Positions 36,813 to 45,727 of a DNA stretch of 64,000 nt are shown here, piece by piece; position 1 is the first letter of the stretch, and each line of letters starts with the position of its first letter. This DNA comes from Methylocystis sp. MJC1 (GTDB lineage Bacteria > Pseudomonadota > Alphaproteobacteria > Rhizobiales > Beijerinckiaceae): assembly GCF_026427715.1 (NCBI RefSeq), contig NZ_CP107558.1, positions 3,379,001-3,443,000 on the forward strand, read 5' to 3'. The notes beneath the pieces were generated by a model. That model was not told the DNA's origin and ran no database searches. It saw nothing but the letters and a program-made list of their open reading frames with translations. A program made the position numbers and the translations under genes.

Positions 36813-38117
36813 TTGGATCGATGTTCTGAACGGTTGCGAGCGGAGCAACTATCGGCGCTTATGCGCCATTTCCCGGTAGTTATGCTCGCCAACGTCTGCA
36901 ACGCGTTCGTCTTCGCGATCGCAAGCTGGGGCACTGAGAAATTTCTTCTGGCCCTCGGGTGGGCGACTCTCATCTGGTCGATCGTAAGCGTCATGGTTCT
37001 GCGGCAATGGATGCGGCGCGCAGCGGCAAGGGGCGTTGCGCGCCGCCGCCGGGGCGTGCGACGGCTGCTGCTCTATGCACTCGCGCTCGGCTCGGCCTGG
37101 GCCGCGCTCCCCTTGCTGTTTTTCGGCGACGCGAGTCTCGGCGGCAAGCTTCTGATTACGTGCTTGAGCTCCGGGATGCTCGGTGGCGGCGTCTTCGTGA
37201 TGGCCAGCTTGCCGGTCGCGGCGATCGCCTTCTCGGGCCCGATCGCGATTGGAGCCCTCATTGCACTGCTCCAAGTCGGCGATCGCGATCATGTCCTGAT
37301 GGCGGTCGTTCTCGCCGTTTATTCGACCATTCTCTTTCTCGGTTCGTTCAACTACGCCAAAGAGCTGAGGACCCTGGTCGCGACGCAGATCGCCGCCGAG
37401 GAGAAGGCGAGCGCGAGCGCAAAAAACCTGGGCGCTCTCGCTGAAATGGCGGCAGGACTGGCCCATGAAATCAGCCAGCCGCTCGCTGCGGCGGCTGCCT
37501 ATATCCAGTCGGCGGAGCGTCTTTTGCTGGTCCCAGCGGAGAAGAGGCCTGTTCCAATCGCGCAACCGCTACGAGACGCTGCTACGCAACTGGAAAACGT
37601 TCACCAGATTATCGTCCACTTGCGAGACTCGATCACAAACCGCAAAGCTGAGAGAAAGCCCTTGCACTTGCACGAGACGATCCAGGACGTGATCCAAGCC
37701 AATCGCAGACGGCAGGAAAACGCCGGCATCCGAATCGACGCAAATCTCAAGGCTGCCGATGATCTTGTCCTGGCCAACCCCGTGGAGATGCGACAGATCT
37801 TCACCAATCTCATCAGCAATGCGTTCGACGCCATGGAATCGAGCCCCGAGCGCGCGCTCGCCATATCCTCCCGAGCGACCAGCGATAATGCGATTCGCAT
37901 CGACTTCGCGGACACAGGCGTCGGGATTTCCCCCGCGATCAAGACAAAGCTATTCGAGCCCTTGATGACGACGAAGTCCCGAGGGCTGGGCGTCGGGCTC
38001 TCGATCACGCGCTCGATCGTCGAGGAGCATGAAGGGCAAATATGGGCCGAGCCTAATCCTGGCGGGGGAGCTGTTTTTACTGTGGTGCTGCCCGTCGAAA
38101 AGGCGCCGGCCAGTTAA
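36813..38117 (+). CDS. Membrane sensor histidine kinase
   Basis: 434 residues. About five or six hydrophobic segments (residues 20-185) form an input region without PAS domain. The kinase core has the H-box EMAAGLAHEISQPLAAAA (phospho-acceptor His 218), N-box TNLISNAFDAM, G1 DTGVGISP and G2 GLGVGLSITRSIVEEH; this is the FixL/DctB-type HisKA-HATPase set. No response regulator gene is adjacent, so it is an orphan; the GGDEF-EAL gene next to it is on the opposite strand and has a similar multi-helix N-terminus. The start at TTG 36813 is uncertain; ATG 36861 is an alternative. Confidence 0.88.
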   Translation: MDRCSERLRAEQLSALMRHFPVVMLANVCNAFVFAIASWGTEKFLLALGWATLIWSIVSVMVLRQWMRRAAARGVARRRRGVRRLLLYALALGSAWAALPLLFFGDASLGGKLLITCLSSGMLGGGVFVMASLPVAAIAFSGPIAIGALIALLQVGDRDHVLMAVVLAVYSTILFLGSFNYAKELRTLVATQIAAEEKASASAKNLGALAEMAAGLAHEISQPLAAAAAYIQSAERLLLVPAEKRPVPIAQPLRDAATQLENVHQIIVHLRDSITNRKAERKPLHLHETIQDVIQANRRRQENAGIRIDANLKAADDLVLANPVEMRQIFTNLISNAFDAMESSPERALAISSRATSDNAIRIDFADTGVGISPAIKTKLFEPLMTTKSRGLGVGLSITRSIVEEHEGQIWAEPNPGGGAVFTVVLPVEKAPAS

Positions 38118-38508
38118 AGCCGCTGAGGCGGGCATATCCAAGCGGCGCTCCGCAAGCCGCAGTTGGTTGCAGCGCCCGCCGGAGCCATTCCGGATGCTTT
38201 GTTCGCCTCGGAGCCGTTGGGGCCCCGGAAGCAGGCTTCGGAAAAGTTCGGCAGGCGCGACAATATGATAGGTGCATGACAGCTAGGCCGACCGCAACGC
38301 GACAAATCATCTCATTCGTCGAACTACGTACGGCGATCGCAGTTTCATCCTCGAGGCAGCGGGGGTGAAGCGGACACTCGCGCTGCCATGGCAGGGAAGA
38401 CCAGCCGCGCCAAAGCCGCTTGCCTCGTCGTTGACGAATAGCCAAAGCCGGCGACGCAAGTAGAATTTAGATTCAGCCAGCTGTCTCCGAGGCCGCCAAA
38501 GTATTACA
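38118..38508. other. 391-base spacer between convergent kinase and GGDEF-EAL genes
   Basis: No convincing gene, RNA or repeat was seen. An open minus-strand frame (38077-38445) has no family similarity and overlaps the kinase end; it was not accepted. Confidence 0.45.
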
Positions 38509-40467
38509 TCAGGCGGCCACGTCCCTGCTTCGTTCGGTCAGCAGATCTCTTATCTCATCGATTGGTTTTGGTTCGCTATACCGGAACCCTTGCAAGCACT
38601 GACAACCGGCCAACCGCAACATGTTCGCTTGTTCTTCCGTCTCGACCCCCTCGGCCGTTACCGCCATGTCCAATCCATTTGCCATGTAGACCGCGCCGGC
38701 GACGAGCACGCCGGCTCTTTTGTCGGTCGCGATCTGACCGGCGAGAGACTTGTCGATCTTGATCCTGTCGAACCCATATCGTTGCAGGTAGGAGATGCTC
38801 GTGTAGCCGGTGCCGAAGTCGTCCAAGGCGATCGAAATGCCCATGCCTTTGAGCGATGAGATCACCGCCATGGCGCGCTCTGGGTGATCGATCAGATAGC
38901 CCTCGGTCAGTTCGAACTCGAGGCGCTCCGCGGGAAAATCTGTTTCGGCGAGAACGGCGGCGATCTTCGCTTCGAAGTCGGGATCGCGGAACTGCGCCGG
39001 GGAAACATTGACGCTGAGCTTTACTTTGGCCTCGAGAATGTCCCGGCAGGCCCGCCGCAGAACTAAAAGGCCCAGGGGATTGATCAAGCCGCTCGCCTCG
39101 GCGACGGAAATGAACTGATCGGGACCGATGGGACCGGCCAGACGGCGCGGCCATCGCAACAGCGCCTCGACGGAGACGATCTCTTTCCTGTCGGCGTCGA
39201 CGATCGGCTGATAGAAGACGTCGAATTGTCCTTCGATCAGTCCTTGCCGGATTTGTGCTTCGAGTTCCTGCTGTCTCTGACGTGCTGCGTCGAGTGCGGC
39301 AGAGTAGACCCTTACGTCTGCTTTGCCATTTGCTTTCACGTCGTACATGGCCGCATCGGCCCGACGAAACAATTCCCTGGCGTCACACGCGCCTTGCGCG
39401 GCGCAGGCGATGCCGACGCTGGCCCCGATTTGGATGGCGCGCTCTCTGATCCGGATCGGCTCATTGAGGCTCGACACGACACGCGCCGCGAACATATCCG
39501 CCTGTTCCGCCGCGTCGCTGCCCGAAATCAGCCCCGCAAACTCGTCGCCGCCGAGGCGCGCCAGCACAGCGCCTTCAGGCAGCAAGCTCTGGAATTCACG
39601 CGCGACGATCTTGATCACCTTGTCGCCCGTTTCGTGACCGTAGGTGTCGTTGACGTCTTTGAAGCCGTCCAGATCGACGAATATCACCGCGGTCTGCGTA
39701 TTCGCTTTCCCGGTTGCCTGATGTATCGCCTCGAGTTGCGACATGAGCGCTCGACGGTTCGGCAATCCGCTCAACGCGTCGAGATTGGCGAGTCGAAGAT
39801 TCTCTTCGCTGAGACGCTGTGTCTCTTCCTGCTTTTCGAGCAGGGAGCGGCGCGACGAGACGAGATTGGCGAAATCGCGATTGTAGATCATCAGGATCAC
39901 GATCATGCCAAGGGAAACGAGCGCAAGATTGATCGCGGCCGATCTGAAATGCCCTTGTTCGGCGAAGAAAAAGTAGATGCTAAATGGCGCGATGCCGAAC
40001 AATGTCAGGCTGAAAACGGCGGATCGAAGATGCATCAGGCAGAAAGCGCCGCTGATCAGCGACAGGCCGAGGAAAAACACGATCTGACCCTGGGCGTAAG
40101 CGTCGCCATAAGGGAAAAGCGCTATTCCCCACGCGATGAACGTCATCGAGGATATGAAAGCGAACTTGTTGGTGCGTTGCATATAACGGATGACGACGTC
40201 GTCGGAGACGGCGGAGCGGCCGATGCGCCACCAAGCAACGCCGCGTCCGAGACCCGCGATACACAAGGCAAGCGGCAAGTAAACGGAAATCCACGGATGA
40301 CCGAACTTCGCGAATGTAAACACGACTGCGAGCGTGTTGATCGCAAGGATAAGATAAAGCAAAGGTATTTGCTTGGCGAAAGCATGGAACTGCGCGCGCA
40401 CAAGCTCGATATCATCGGTCGGCACTTGGAAGAGCCGAACAAATTTAGCGGCAATTTCTCTTCCCAA
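38509..40467 (-). CDS. Membrane GGDEF-EAL protein (cyclic di-GMP metabolism)
   Basis: 652 residues. About six hydrophobic helices (40-200) form a MASE-like sensor region, followed by a short coiled coil (LLEKQEETQRLSEENLRL). The GGDEF domain has an intact GGDEF at residues 306-310 and NRRALMSQLEAI; the EAL domain has EALLRW at 434, DDFGTGYTS, KIDKSL and AEGVE, so both cyclase and phosphodiesterase sites look competent and one may be regulatory. The start codon is TTG 40467 behind GAACGAAGG; GTG further downstream is possible. It is convergent with the kinase. Confidence 0.92.
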   Translation of the reverse strand: MGREIAAKFVRLFQVPTDDIELVRAQFHAFAKQIPLLYLILAINTLAVVFTFAKFGHPWISVYLPLALCIAGLGRGVAWWRIGRSAVSDDVVIRYMQRTNKFAFISSMTFIAWGIALFPYGDAYAQGQIVFFLGLSLISGAFCLMHLRSAVFSLTLFGIAPFSIYFFFAEQGHFRSAAINLALVSLGMIVILMIYNRDFANLVSSRRSLLEKQEETQRLSEENLRLANLDALSGLPNRRALMSQLEAIHQATGKANTQTAVIFVDLDGFKDVNDTYGHETGDKVIKIVAREFQSLLPEGAVLARLGGDEFAGLISGSDAAEQADMFAARVVSSLNEPIRIRERAIQIGASVGIACAAQGACDARELFRRADAAMYDVKANGKADVRVYSAALDAARQRQQELEAQIRQGLIEGQFDVFYQPIVDADRKEIVSVEALLRWPRRLAGPIGPDQFISVAEASGLINPLGLLVLRRACRDILEAKVKLSVNVSPAQFRDPDFEAKIAAVLAETDFPAERLEFELTEGYLIDHPERAMAVISSLKGMGISIALDDFGTGYTSISYLQRYGFDRIKIDKSLAGQIATDKRAGVLVAGAVYMANGLDMAVTAEGVETEEQANMLRLAGCQCLQGFRYSEPKPIDEIRDLLTERSRDVAA

Positions 40468-40797
40468 GGCCTTCGTTCCTCGTATCCAAGCCCGGCGGGC
40501 TGGAGGCGTGCGACGCCAAATGGCCGAACATTACGAAGATCGCGTGCATAAGTTATTAACTGAAAAGGATTTGAAGCTGGGCCGTTTGGGGATAGCGAAC
40601 GCCGAGGGCCGGCACCTTGGCGTCAACCGAGCCTGATCTCGAGCCCGGGAGGAAGGCAACGGCATCGTCGTCGGCTCACGCTATTGGCGCGCGGACCGGG
40701 GTACATCCTCGGGTGCATGGGTTTTCGGCTCGAACCCTATGGGCGCAAACCGATTGGTTGCCCTGTTGTCTTCAGGGGACTTGTGGGCGGTGAGTTA
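40468..40797. other. 330-base spacer between GGDEF-EAL gene and tRNA
   Basis: No gene was seen. It must hold the promoter of the GGDEF-EAL gene (minus strand) and the 3' end region of the tRNA transcript. No T-run terminator follows the tRNA CCA end within the first 60 bases on the minus strand. Confidence 0.4.
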
Positions 40798-40873
40798 TGG
40801 TGCCGCAAGAGGGATTCGAACCCCCGACCCCATCATTACGAATGATGTGCTCTACCAGCTGAGCTATTGCGGC
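40798..40873 (-). tRNA. tRNA-Thr (anticodon CGU)
   Basis: The minus strand folds as a standard 76-base cloverleaf: 7-base acceptor stem GCCGCAA/TTGCGGC, D arm GCTCAGCTGGTAGAGC, anticodon stem CATCA/TGATG with loop TTCGTAA giving anticodon CGT, T loop TTCGAAT, discriminator A and an encoded CCA end. It reads ACG codons. Confidence 0.95.
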
Positions 40874-40899
40874 ATGCGCGGCTCTTGGCGCGCGGATTT

Positions 40900-40928
40900 C
40901 TCATATCGGCGTGCGGCCAGTTTTTCAA
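40900..40928 (-). promoter_or_regulatory. Sigma-70-type promoter of tRNA-Thr
   Basis: On the minus strand TTGAAA (40928-40923) and TATGAG (40905-40900) are separated by exactly 17 bases. Transcription would start about 20 bases before the tRNA 5' end at 40873. Confidence 0.6.
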
Positions 40929-40979
40929 GCGTCTTGGCCGCAAGATTTTGTGGGGCGCGTCTCCGGCTCGGTTGAACCG

Positions 40980-41321
40980 TCAACGCTTGGCCCCCTTGGA
41001 CTCGGCAGGCAATTCTGCAAGCGCCTGTTGGCGAAGCTTCTCGATCTCGAGCCTCGTCTTCTTGGCTTCGGCGCGGGCGACCTTGGCCGCGCGGCGCACG
41101 GGCAAATGGCCTAGCCAGGACGAGACGCCGCCCGCCAGCACGCCGATCGCAATCGCGGCGAGGACCACGAGATACATCGGCGCTTCGACAGAGAGCGCCT
41201 CGGCCGGATTGGCCGAGAAAGGATCGAGCCCGATCTTCACCATCGCGCGATTCGCCATGGAGAAGAACAGGATGACCAGCGCCAGAGGAACGAAGACAAG
41301 TATTCGCAGGACAGATTTCAT
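40980..41321 (-). CDS. LapA-domain (DUF1049) membrane protein
   Basis: 113 residues. Two membrane helices (ILVFVPLALVILFFSMANR near the start, MYLVVLAAIAIGVLAGGVSSWLG in the middle) enclose IGLDPF, then a basic coiled-coil tail (AEAKKTRLEIEKLRQQALAELP). LapA proteins act in lipopolysaccharide assembly with LapB in enterobacteria; in alphaproteobacteria they typically sit by ihfB, as here, without lapB. It is 107 bases downstream of ihfB on the same strand. Confidence 0.85.
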   Translation of the reverse strand: MKSVLRILVFVPLALVILFFSMANRAMVKIGLDPFSANPAEALSVEAPMYLVVLAAIAIGVLAGGVSSWLGHLPVRRAAKVARAEAKKTRLEIEKLRQQALAELPAESKGAKR

Positions 41322-41428
41322 GGCCCCTCCTAACGTCGACCGCGCACCGGCTGTTTTCGGCAGCGCATCGGCCGCGGGAGCCCGGCGTCATGATTGCGCC
41401 GCACCCCATCAAAGCGCAGCGAATGGCG

Positions 41429-41719
41429 TCAGCCCTGGTAATTCTCGTTCAGGCGCTCGCGCATCTCCTTGCCCGTCTTGAAGAAGGGCACGGATTTTTC
41501 CTGCACGGAGACTTGCGCGCCCGTGCGCGGGTTTCGGCCAGTGCGCGCGTCCCGCTTCTTGACGGAGAAAGCGCCAAAGCCGCGTAGCTCGACACGGTCG
41601 CCGCGCGCCAGAGCCGCTGTGATCTCATCGAGGATCGTGCTGACAATCGTCTCCACGTCACGCTGATAGAGATGACCGTTGCGGCGTGCAATTCGCTGAA
41701 TAAGCTCCGACTTGATCAT
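41429..41719 (-). CDS. ihfB: Integration host factor, beta subunit
   Basis: 96 residues. The HU/IHF fold is seen with [14 protein letters not shown], the dimer helix [15 protein letters not shown], and the DNA-bending arm [12 protein letters not shown] with the intercalating Pro. It bends DNA with IHF-alpha in recombination, replication and sigma-54 promoters. It lies 48 bases after sppA and before the lapA gene. Confidence 0.94.
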   Translation of the reverse strand: MIKSELIQRIARRNGHLYQRDVETIVSTILDEITAALARGDRVELRGFGAFSVKKRDARTGRNPRTGAQVSVQEKSVPFFKTGKEMRERLNENYQG

Positions 41720-41767
41720 GTGAATCTACTGTCCTGTTCTGATGAAAAACCGCCCTGCGATTGGGCG

Positions 41768-42739
41768 TCAGCGCGCGTCGAAACCCTGCCAAATCGCCAG
41801 AAGACCGTCAAGACTCGCGCTCCTCTCGGCGCTCGAGGCCTGCTCCAGAATCTCGGCGAAGGAAGCGAGACCCGCGACCCTCGCGAGCGCAGCCGCGCTG
41901 TCCACGAGCCCTAAACGTTCGATGCTCGATTTCTTCTTCCAGTCCCGGACCGGCAGGTCCTTGGCGATGTTCTTGTTGGTCTCGAGCCAGGCGACCGCCT
42001 CGCGTTCGCCGCCGATAACGTCCACGAGCTTGAGCGGCACGCCCTGACGCGCTGTGAAAACCCGGCCGTCTGCGACCTTGGCGAGCTCGGCGTCGTCGAG
42101 ACGCCGCCGCTCCTTCACCAGATCCTTGAACCAAGCGTAGGAGTCCGTGACGAGACTGGCGATGGCCGCCTTCGCCGCCTCGCTTGTGGGTTCGTAGCCG
42201 TTCGGCGAGGCTTTCAGGGGTGAGGACTTCACCTCCTCGACCTTCACGCCGACGGAATCCAAAAGCTTGTAGAAATTGGGGTACTGAAACAGGACGCCGA
42301 CCGAGCCGACGAGCGAGTTGCTCTCCGCGACGATTGTGTCGGTGGCGAGCGCCGCAATATAAGCGCCGGACGCGGCAACCGTGCCGACGACCGCGACGAC
42401 AGGCTTCTTTTCACCCAGGCGGCGCAGCTCGTTGTAGAGCTTCTCGGCCCCCGTCGTCGTGCCGCCGGGACTATCGATCGTGAGCAGCACCGCCTTCGCC
42501 TGATTCGATTGCCCGATCTTTTTGATGAGGTCGATCGTGTCCTTGTCGCCCGTGATCATGCCCTGCAGGGACAGACGGGCAATGTGGGGCGTGAGCTTGT
42601 CAGGCGAATCGGCGCCCGTCAGTCGCGCCACGGCGATGAGCGCGGCGATAGCCGCCGCGGCGATGGCCGCCATGCGCCACCAACCGAGTTTTCGCCGCAG
42701 CCGTCGGCGGTCGAGCAGATAATCCGTAGTCGCCGTCAT
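41768..42739 (-). CDS. sppA: Signal peptide peptidase SppA
   Basis: 323 residues. An N-terminal membrane anchor (WRMAAIAAAAIAALIAVA) is followed by the S49 protease domain: LTIDSPGGTTTGAEKL, VGTVAASGAYIAALATD with the catalytic Ser and SSPLKASPNGYEP with the general-base Lys. It degrades cleaved signal peptides in the membrane. It is half the size of E. coli SppA and matches the 36-kDa type. Downstream of cutA with a 95-base gap. Confidence 0.94.
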   Translation of the reverse strand: MTATTDYLLDRRRLRRKLGWWRMAAIAAAAIAALIAVARLTGADSPDKLTPHIARLSLQGMITGDKDTIDLIKKIGQSNQAKAVLLTIDSPGGTTTGAEKLYNELRRLGEKKPVVAVVGTVAASGAYIAALATDTIVAESNSLVGSVGVLFQYPNFYKLLDSVGVKVEEVKSSPLKASPNGYEPTSEAAKAAIASLVTDSYAWFKDLVKERRRLDDAELAKVADGRVFTARQGVPLKLVDVIGGEREAVAWLETNKNIAKDLPVRDWKKKSSIERLGLVDSAAALARVAGLASFAEILEQASSAERSASLDGLLAIWQGFDAR

Positions 42740-42834
42740 TCTTGGCTCCTGGCAGCGCTGTGCTTTGGCGCAGTAGGTAAGCTCGGCGGCGCAGTTTGCA
42801 AAGCCCGCGCCGCAATGGGTGAAACGTCGTTTCG

Positions 42835-43155
42835 TCAGTCGCGCTGAGTCGACTCGCGCAGCCAGGCGGCGTAGGCGGGCTCTACATCGGCCACGTCGAT
42901 GCGGATGATCTCCGGCGTCGCGTAGCTATGAAGGCGACGCACCAAAGCGACGAGCTCGGCGTAGTCTTGCGTCCGGTGCTTCATCTCGAGCCGGAACTCC
43001 GCCTCCTCCCGGCTTTCGCCTTCCCAGACATAGAGGCTGGAGATTTGGGTGATCTGCACGCAGGCGGCGAGCTTTTCGGCGAGAGCGGCTTGCGCCAAAG
43101 CGCGCGCCTTCTCCTGCGAATCGATCGTCGTCACAAGCATCGAAACGCCACTCAT
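42835..43155 (-). CDS. cutA: Divalent-cation tolerance protein CutA
   Basis: 106 residues. The ferredoxin-like trimeric fold shows MLVTTIDSQEKARALAQAAL, KLAACVQITQISSLYVWEG and a C-terminal ATPEIIRIDVADVEPAYAAWL. It starts 1 base after the stop of the Do-type protease, so the two are co-transcribed. Exact biochemical function remains unclear in the family. Confidence 0.93.
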   Translation of the reverse strand: MSGVSMLVTTIDSQEKARALAQAALAEKLAACVQITQISSLYVWEGESREEAEFRLEMKHRTQDYAELVALVRRLHSYATPEIIRIDVADVEPAYAAWLRESTQRD

Positions 43156-43156
43156 C

Positions 43157-44614
43157 CTAGCCGCCGACGACGGTGGTGAAGACCTGCCCGCCGCGCGCCA
43201 GCGTGATCTTCCAGTAATAAGCGCGGTTAGACGCCACCTTTTCGAGATCGCGCGTCGTGTCGATCTTCTGATCGTTGACGGCGAGCACGATGTCGCCGCG
43301 CTGCAGATTCAGCTGCTGGGCCAAGGAGCCGTCGTCGATCTCGGACACGACGACGCCATTCGTGGCGCCCTGCACCGACATTTCCTCGATGACCGCCGGA
43401 GAAATATTGACCACTGTCGCGCCGGTGAAAGGCGATTGGCCCTTGAGCTTGACGCTGTCACGCGCCGGCGTCTCGGGCGCTGGGGTCAGGCGCATTTGCG
43501 CGACGATCTTTTTGCCGCCGCGGAGCACGCCGAGCGTGACCTGCCCGCCGACCGGCTTGGTGCCGAGACGATAGCCGACGGCCTCGGGGTCGTCCGCCGT
43601 TTGACCATCGACCGACACGATGACGTCGCCGCGCTTCAGCCCGGCGTCGGCCGCCGGCCCCTTGGGATCCATGTCGGCAAGCAGCGCGCCGGTCGGGCGA
43701 TCCAGTCCCAACCCTTCGGCGATCTCCTGGGAAATGCTTTGCAGCGTCGCCCCCAGCCAGGGACGCTTGACCATCTTGCCGCCGCCCTTGGCCGCGAGCA
43801 GCACGCTTTTGACCATATTGACCGGGATCGCAAAGCCGATGCCGATCGAGCCGCCGGACTTCGAGAAGATCGCCGAATTGATGCCGACGACGCGGGCGTT
43901 CATGTCGACAAGCGGACCGCCCGAATTGCCGGGATTGATGGCTGCGTCCGTCTGGATGAAGAAGCCATAGTCGGAAATGCCGACATGGGTGCGCGCCAGC
44001 GCTGAGACGATGCCCTGCGTGACAGTCTGGCCGACGCCGAAGGGATTGCCAATCGCGAGCGCCAGATCGCCGACCTCGAGCGCGTCGGAATCGCCAAGCT
44101 CCATGGTCGGGAAGTTGGCCCCCTCCGTGAGCTTCAGCACGGCGAGGTCGGTTCGGGGATCGCGCAGCAGGATTTTGGCGGGGATCTCGCGCTTGTCGGC
44201 GAGCGCGACCTTCACGTCTGTCATGCCTTCGATGACGTGATTATTGGTCACGACAAGCCCGGCAGGATCGACGATGACGCCGGAGCCGAGCGACTGCGCC
44301 GTATTGGAGCGGCCCGGCATGCCGCCCCCCTCGCCGAAGAAGCGGCGGAAGATCGGGTCGTCGAGGAAGGGATTGGCCGGCATGCGCTCGACACGCGAGG
44401 CGAAGACGTTGACGACCGCCGGCTGGGCCTTTTTGACGACCGGGGCGAAGGAAAGCGTGATCTCCGCGCGGCTTTTCGGAACGACGCTTCCCTCGACCAC
44501 GGGCGTCTGCGCAACCGCCGTCGCGGGCTCCGCTGCGCGTTCAATATAGGCCGCGTTGACGCCGGCCGCGCAGGCAAGGGCTGCAAAAATAAGGTGGCGC
44601 AGATCGAGGCGCAT
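43157..44614 (-). CDS. degP: Do-family periplasmic serine protease (DegP/HtrA)
   Basis: 485 residues. A signal peptide (LIFAALACAAGVNA) precedes a trypsin-like domain with His126 (VVTNNHVIEGM), Asp156 (DPRTDLAVLKL) and Ser231 (NPGNSGGPLVD), then two PDZ domains (about 270-370 and 400-485, ending with FTTVVGG). It degrades misfolded envelope proteins. ATG 44614 follows GGAGCGG. The frame is open far upstream to 45022, but that part is the shadow of the DUF4260 gene. Confidence 0.95.
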   Translation of the reverse strand: MRLDLRHLIFAALACAAGVNAAYIERAAEPATAVAQTPVVEGSVVPKSRAEITLSFAPVVKKAQPAVVNVFASRVERMPANPFLDDPIFRRFFGEGGGMPGRSNTAQSLGSGVIVDPAGLVVTNNHVIEGMTDVKVALADKREIPAKILLRDPRTDLAVLKLTEGANFPTMELGDSDALEVGDLALAIGNPFGVGQTVTQGIVSALARTHVGISDYGFFIQTDAAINPGNSGGPLVDMNARVVGINSAIFSKSGGSIGIGFAIPVNMVKSVLLAAKGGGKMVKRPWLGATLQSISQEIAEGLGLDRPTGALLADMDPKGPAADAGLKRGDVIVSVDGQTADDPEAVGYRLGTKPVGGQVTLGVLRGGKKIVAQMRLTPAPETPARDSVKLKGQSPFTGATVVNISPAVIEEMSVQGATNGVVVSEIDDGSLAQQLNLQRGDIVLAVNDQKIDTTRDLEKVASNRAYYWKITLARGGQVFTTVVGG

Positions 44615-44689
44615 CAGCCGCTCCGGCAAGAGAATCGAACGGAGCCGTATATAAGCATGAATTCTGGCGGCCGCGAGGATGCGCGGCAT

Positions 44690-44741
44690 GGACCGCGCGC
44701 CTTTGGGCGCGCTTACAGGCGAGCCTGAAGGCTCGCGGTCC
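44690..44741. repeat. REP-like palindromic element, partly inside the DUF4260 gene
   Basis: Outer inverted repeat GGACCGCG / CGCGGTCC with two inner hairpins: GCGCGCC / TTT / GGCGCGC (44695-44712) and GCGAGCC / TGAA / GGCTCGC (44719-44736). A related element lies at 61236-61325. The right hairpin contains the last codons and the stop of the DUF4260 gene. Confidence 0.75.
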
Positions 44742-45141
44742 GAGACGCCGCCCGACCAACGGGACCAAGATGCGTCGCGGAGAAGTTTACGCCATATTTG
44801 AGCCCGAAGCCCAGCAGCCGATCGAAGCCGATATGGGCCAAGTGGATCGCCGCGAGCTGCATCAGCAACGGCTGTCCCGTCGCCGCCCCCAAGGCGCCAT
44901 AGGCGAGCGGGCCGATCGTCGTATGGGCGATGTTGTATAGGATCGCCCCTGGGCGCGGCCCGGCGAGATAAGCGAAAAGCGAAAGGTCGGGCGCGAGGAA
45001 GAGAAGCGCGAAACGCCCCCAATCGCCGCCAGCCTGCGCATAATAAAAAAGGGCGGCCGCCATAAGCGCCGCCCCTTCGAGTCTCAGCAGAAGCTTCGGC
45101 GCGCCGGAAACGAAACCCGATTCCGCGCCGATTGCTTTCAT
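44713..45141 (-). CDS. DUF4260 membrane protein
   Basis: 142 residues with four hydrophobic segments: KLLLRLEGAALMAAALFYYA, FALLFLAPDLSLFAYL, GAILYNIAHTTIGPLAYGAL and a last one around LLMQLAAIHLAHIGFDRLLGFGLKYG. This matches the DUF4260 family, function unknown. The C-terminus (ASLQARL) is encoded by a palindromic repeat. ATG 45141 follows CGGAG, 4 bases after the rplQ stop, so it may be transcribed with the ribosomal genes. Confidence 0.82.
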   Translation of the reverse strand: MKAIGAESGFVSGAPKLLLRLEGAALMAAALFYYAQAGGDWGRFALLFLAPDLSLFAYLAGPRPGAILYNIAHTTIGPLAYGALGAATGQPLLMQLAAIHLAHIGFDRLLGFGLKYGVNFSATHLGPVGRAASRTASLQARL

Positions 45142-45145
45142 GGCT

Positions 45146-45559
45146 TTACTCCGCCTCGTCTTCGCCAGGAACCTGGCCGGAGTCCTGGCCCCGCGCGTTG
45201 ACGTCGCGGTCGACGAATTCGATGACGGCCATCGGCGCATTGTCGCCATAGCGGAAGCCCGCCTTCAGGACACGGGTATAGCCGCCGTTACGCTCCTTGT
45301 AGCGCGGGCCGAGCACGTCGAAGAGCTTCGCGACGAGCTTGACGTCCTTGATCTGGGCGATCGCCTGACGGCGGGCGTGCAGATCGCCGCGCTTGCCGAG
45401 CGTCACAAGCTTTTCGACCACCGGGCGGAGATCCTTCGCCTTCGGAAGGGTGGTGATGATCAGCTCATGCTTGATGAGCGCCTGCGCCATATTCGCGAAC
45501 ATGGCCTTGCGGTGCTCATGGGTGCGGCCGAACCGGCGCTTCTTGTGACCGTGATACAT
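45146..45559 (-). CDS. rplQ: 50S ribosomal protein L17
   Basis: 137 residues, starts [20 protein letters not shown], the invariant L17 N-terminus; contains [19 protein letters not shown] and ends in an acidic tail. Last gene of the alpha operon. A 168-base spacer with hairpin repeats separates it from rpoA. Confidence 0.97.
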   Translation of the reverse strand: MYHGHKKRRFGRTHEHRKAMFANMAQALIKHELIITTLPKAKDLRPVVEKLVTLGKRGDLHARRQAIAQIKDVKLVAKLFDVLGPRYKERNGGYTRVLKAGFRYGDNAPMAVIEFVDRDVNARGQDSGQVPGEDEAE

Positions 45560-45615
45560 TTGGCTCTCCGTTGGTTATGCGGCCGCCGTGCCAAGGTACG
45601 GCCGTCTCCTTATTT

Positions 45616-45718
45616 CCCTCTCCCGCTTTCGGGAGAGGGCAGCCCCTGCATTAGCAGGGGTGAGGGCCCTCATCCGTCGTCACTTCGTGGCGACAGCTTC
45701 TCCCGCTCGCGGGAGAAG
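45616..45718. repeat. Cluster of four hairpins between rpoA and rplQ
   Basis: CCCTCTCCCG/CTTT/CGGGAGAGGG (45616-45639), CCCCTGC/ATTA/GCAGGGG (45643-45660), GTCGTCAC/TTC/GTGGCGAC with one G-T (45676-45694) and CTTCTCCCGC/TC/GCGGGAGAAG (45697-45718). It resembles a compound intergenic repeat inserted within the operon. No T-run, so read-through to rplQ is likely. Confidence 0.75.
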
Positions 45719-45727
45719 GGAGGAAAC

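Noticed and set aside
39226..40551. 441-residue plus-strand open frame
   Set aside because: Antisense to the GGDEF-EAL gene, whose motifs are complete.
44615..45022. 136-residue N-terminal extension of the Do-type protease
   Set aside because: It overlaps the DUF4260 gene in another frame, and the signal peptide begins at ATG 44614.
45616..45718. CRISPR array or tandem repeat
   Set aside because: The four units are different hairpins, not direct repeats with spacers of equal length.
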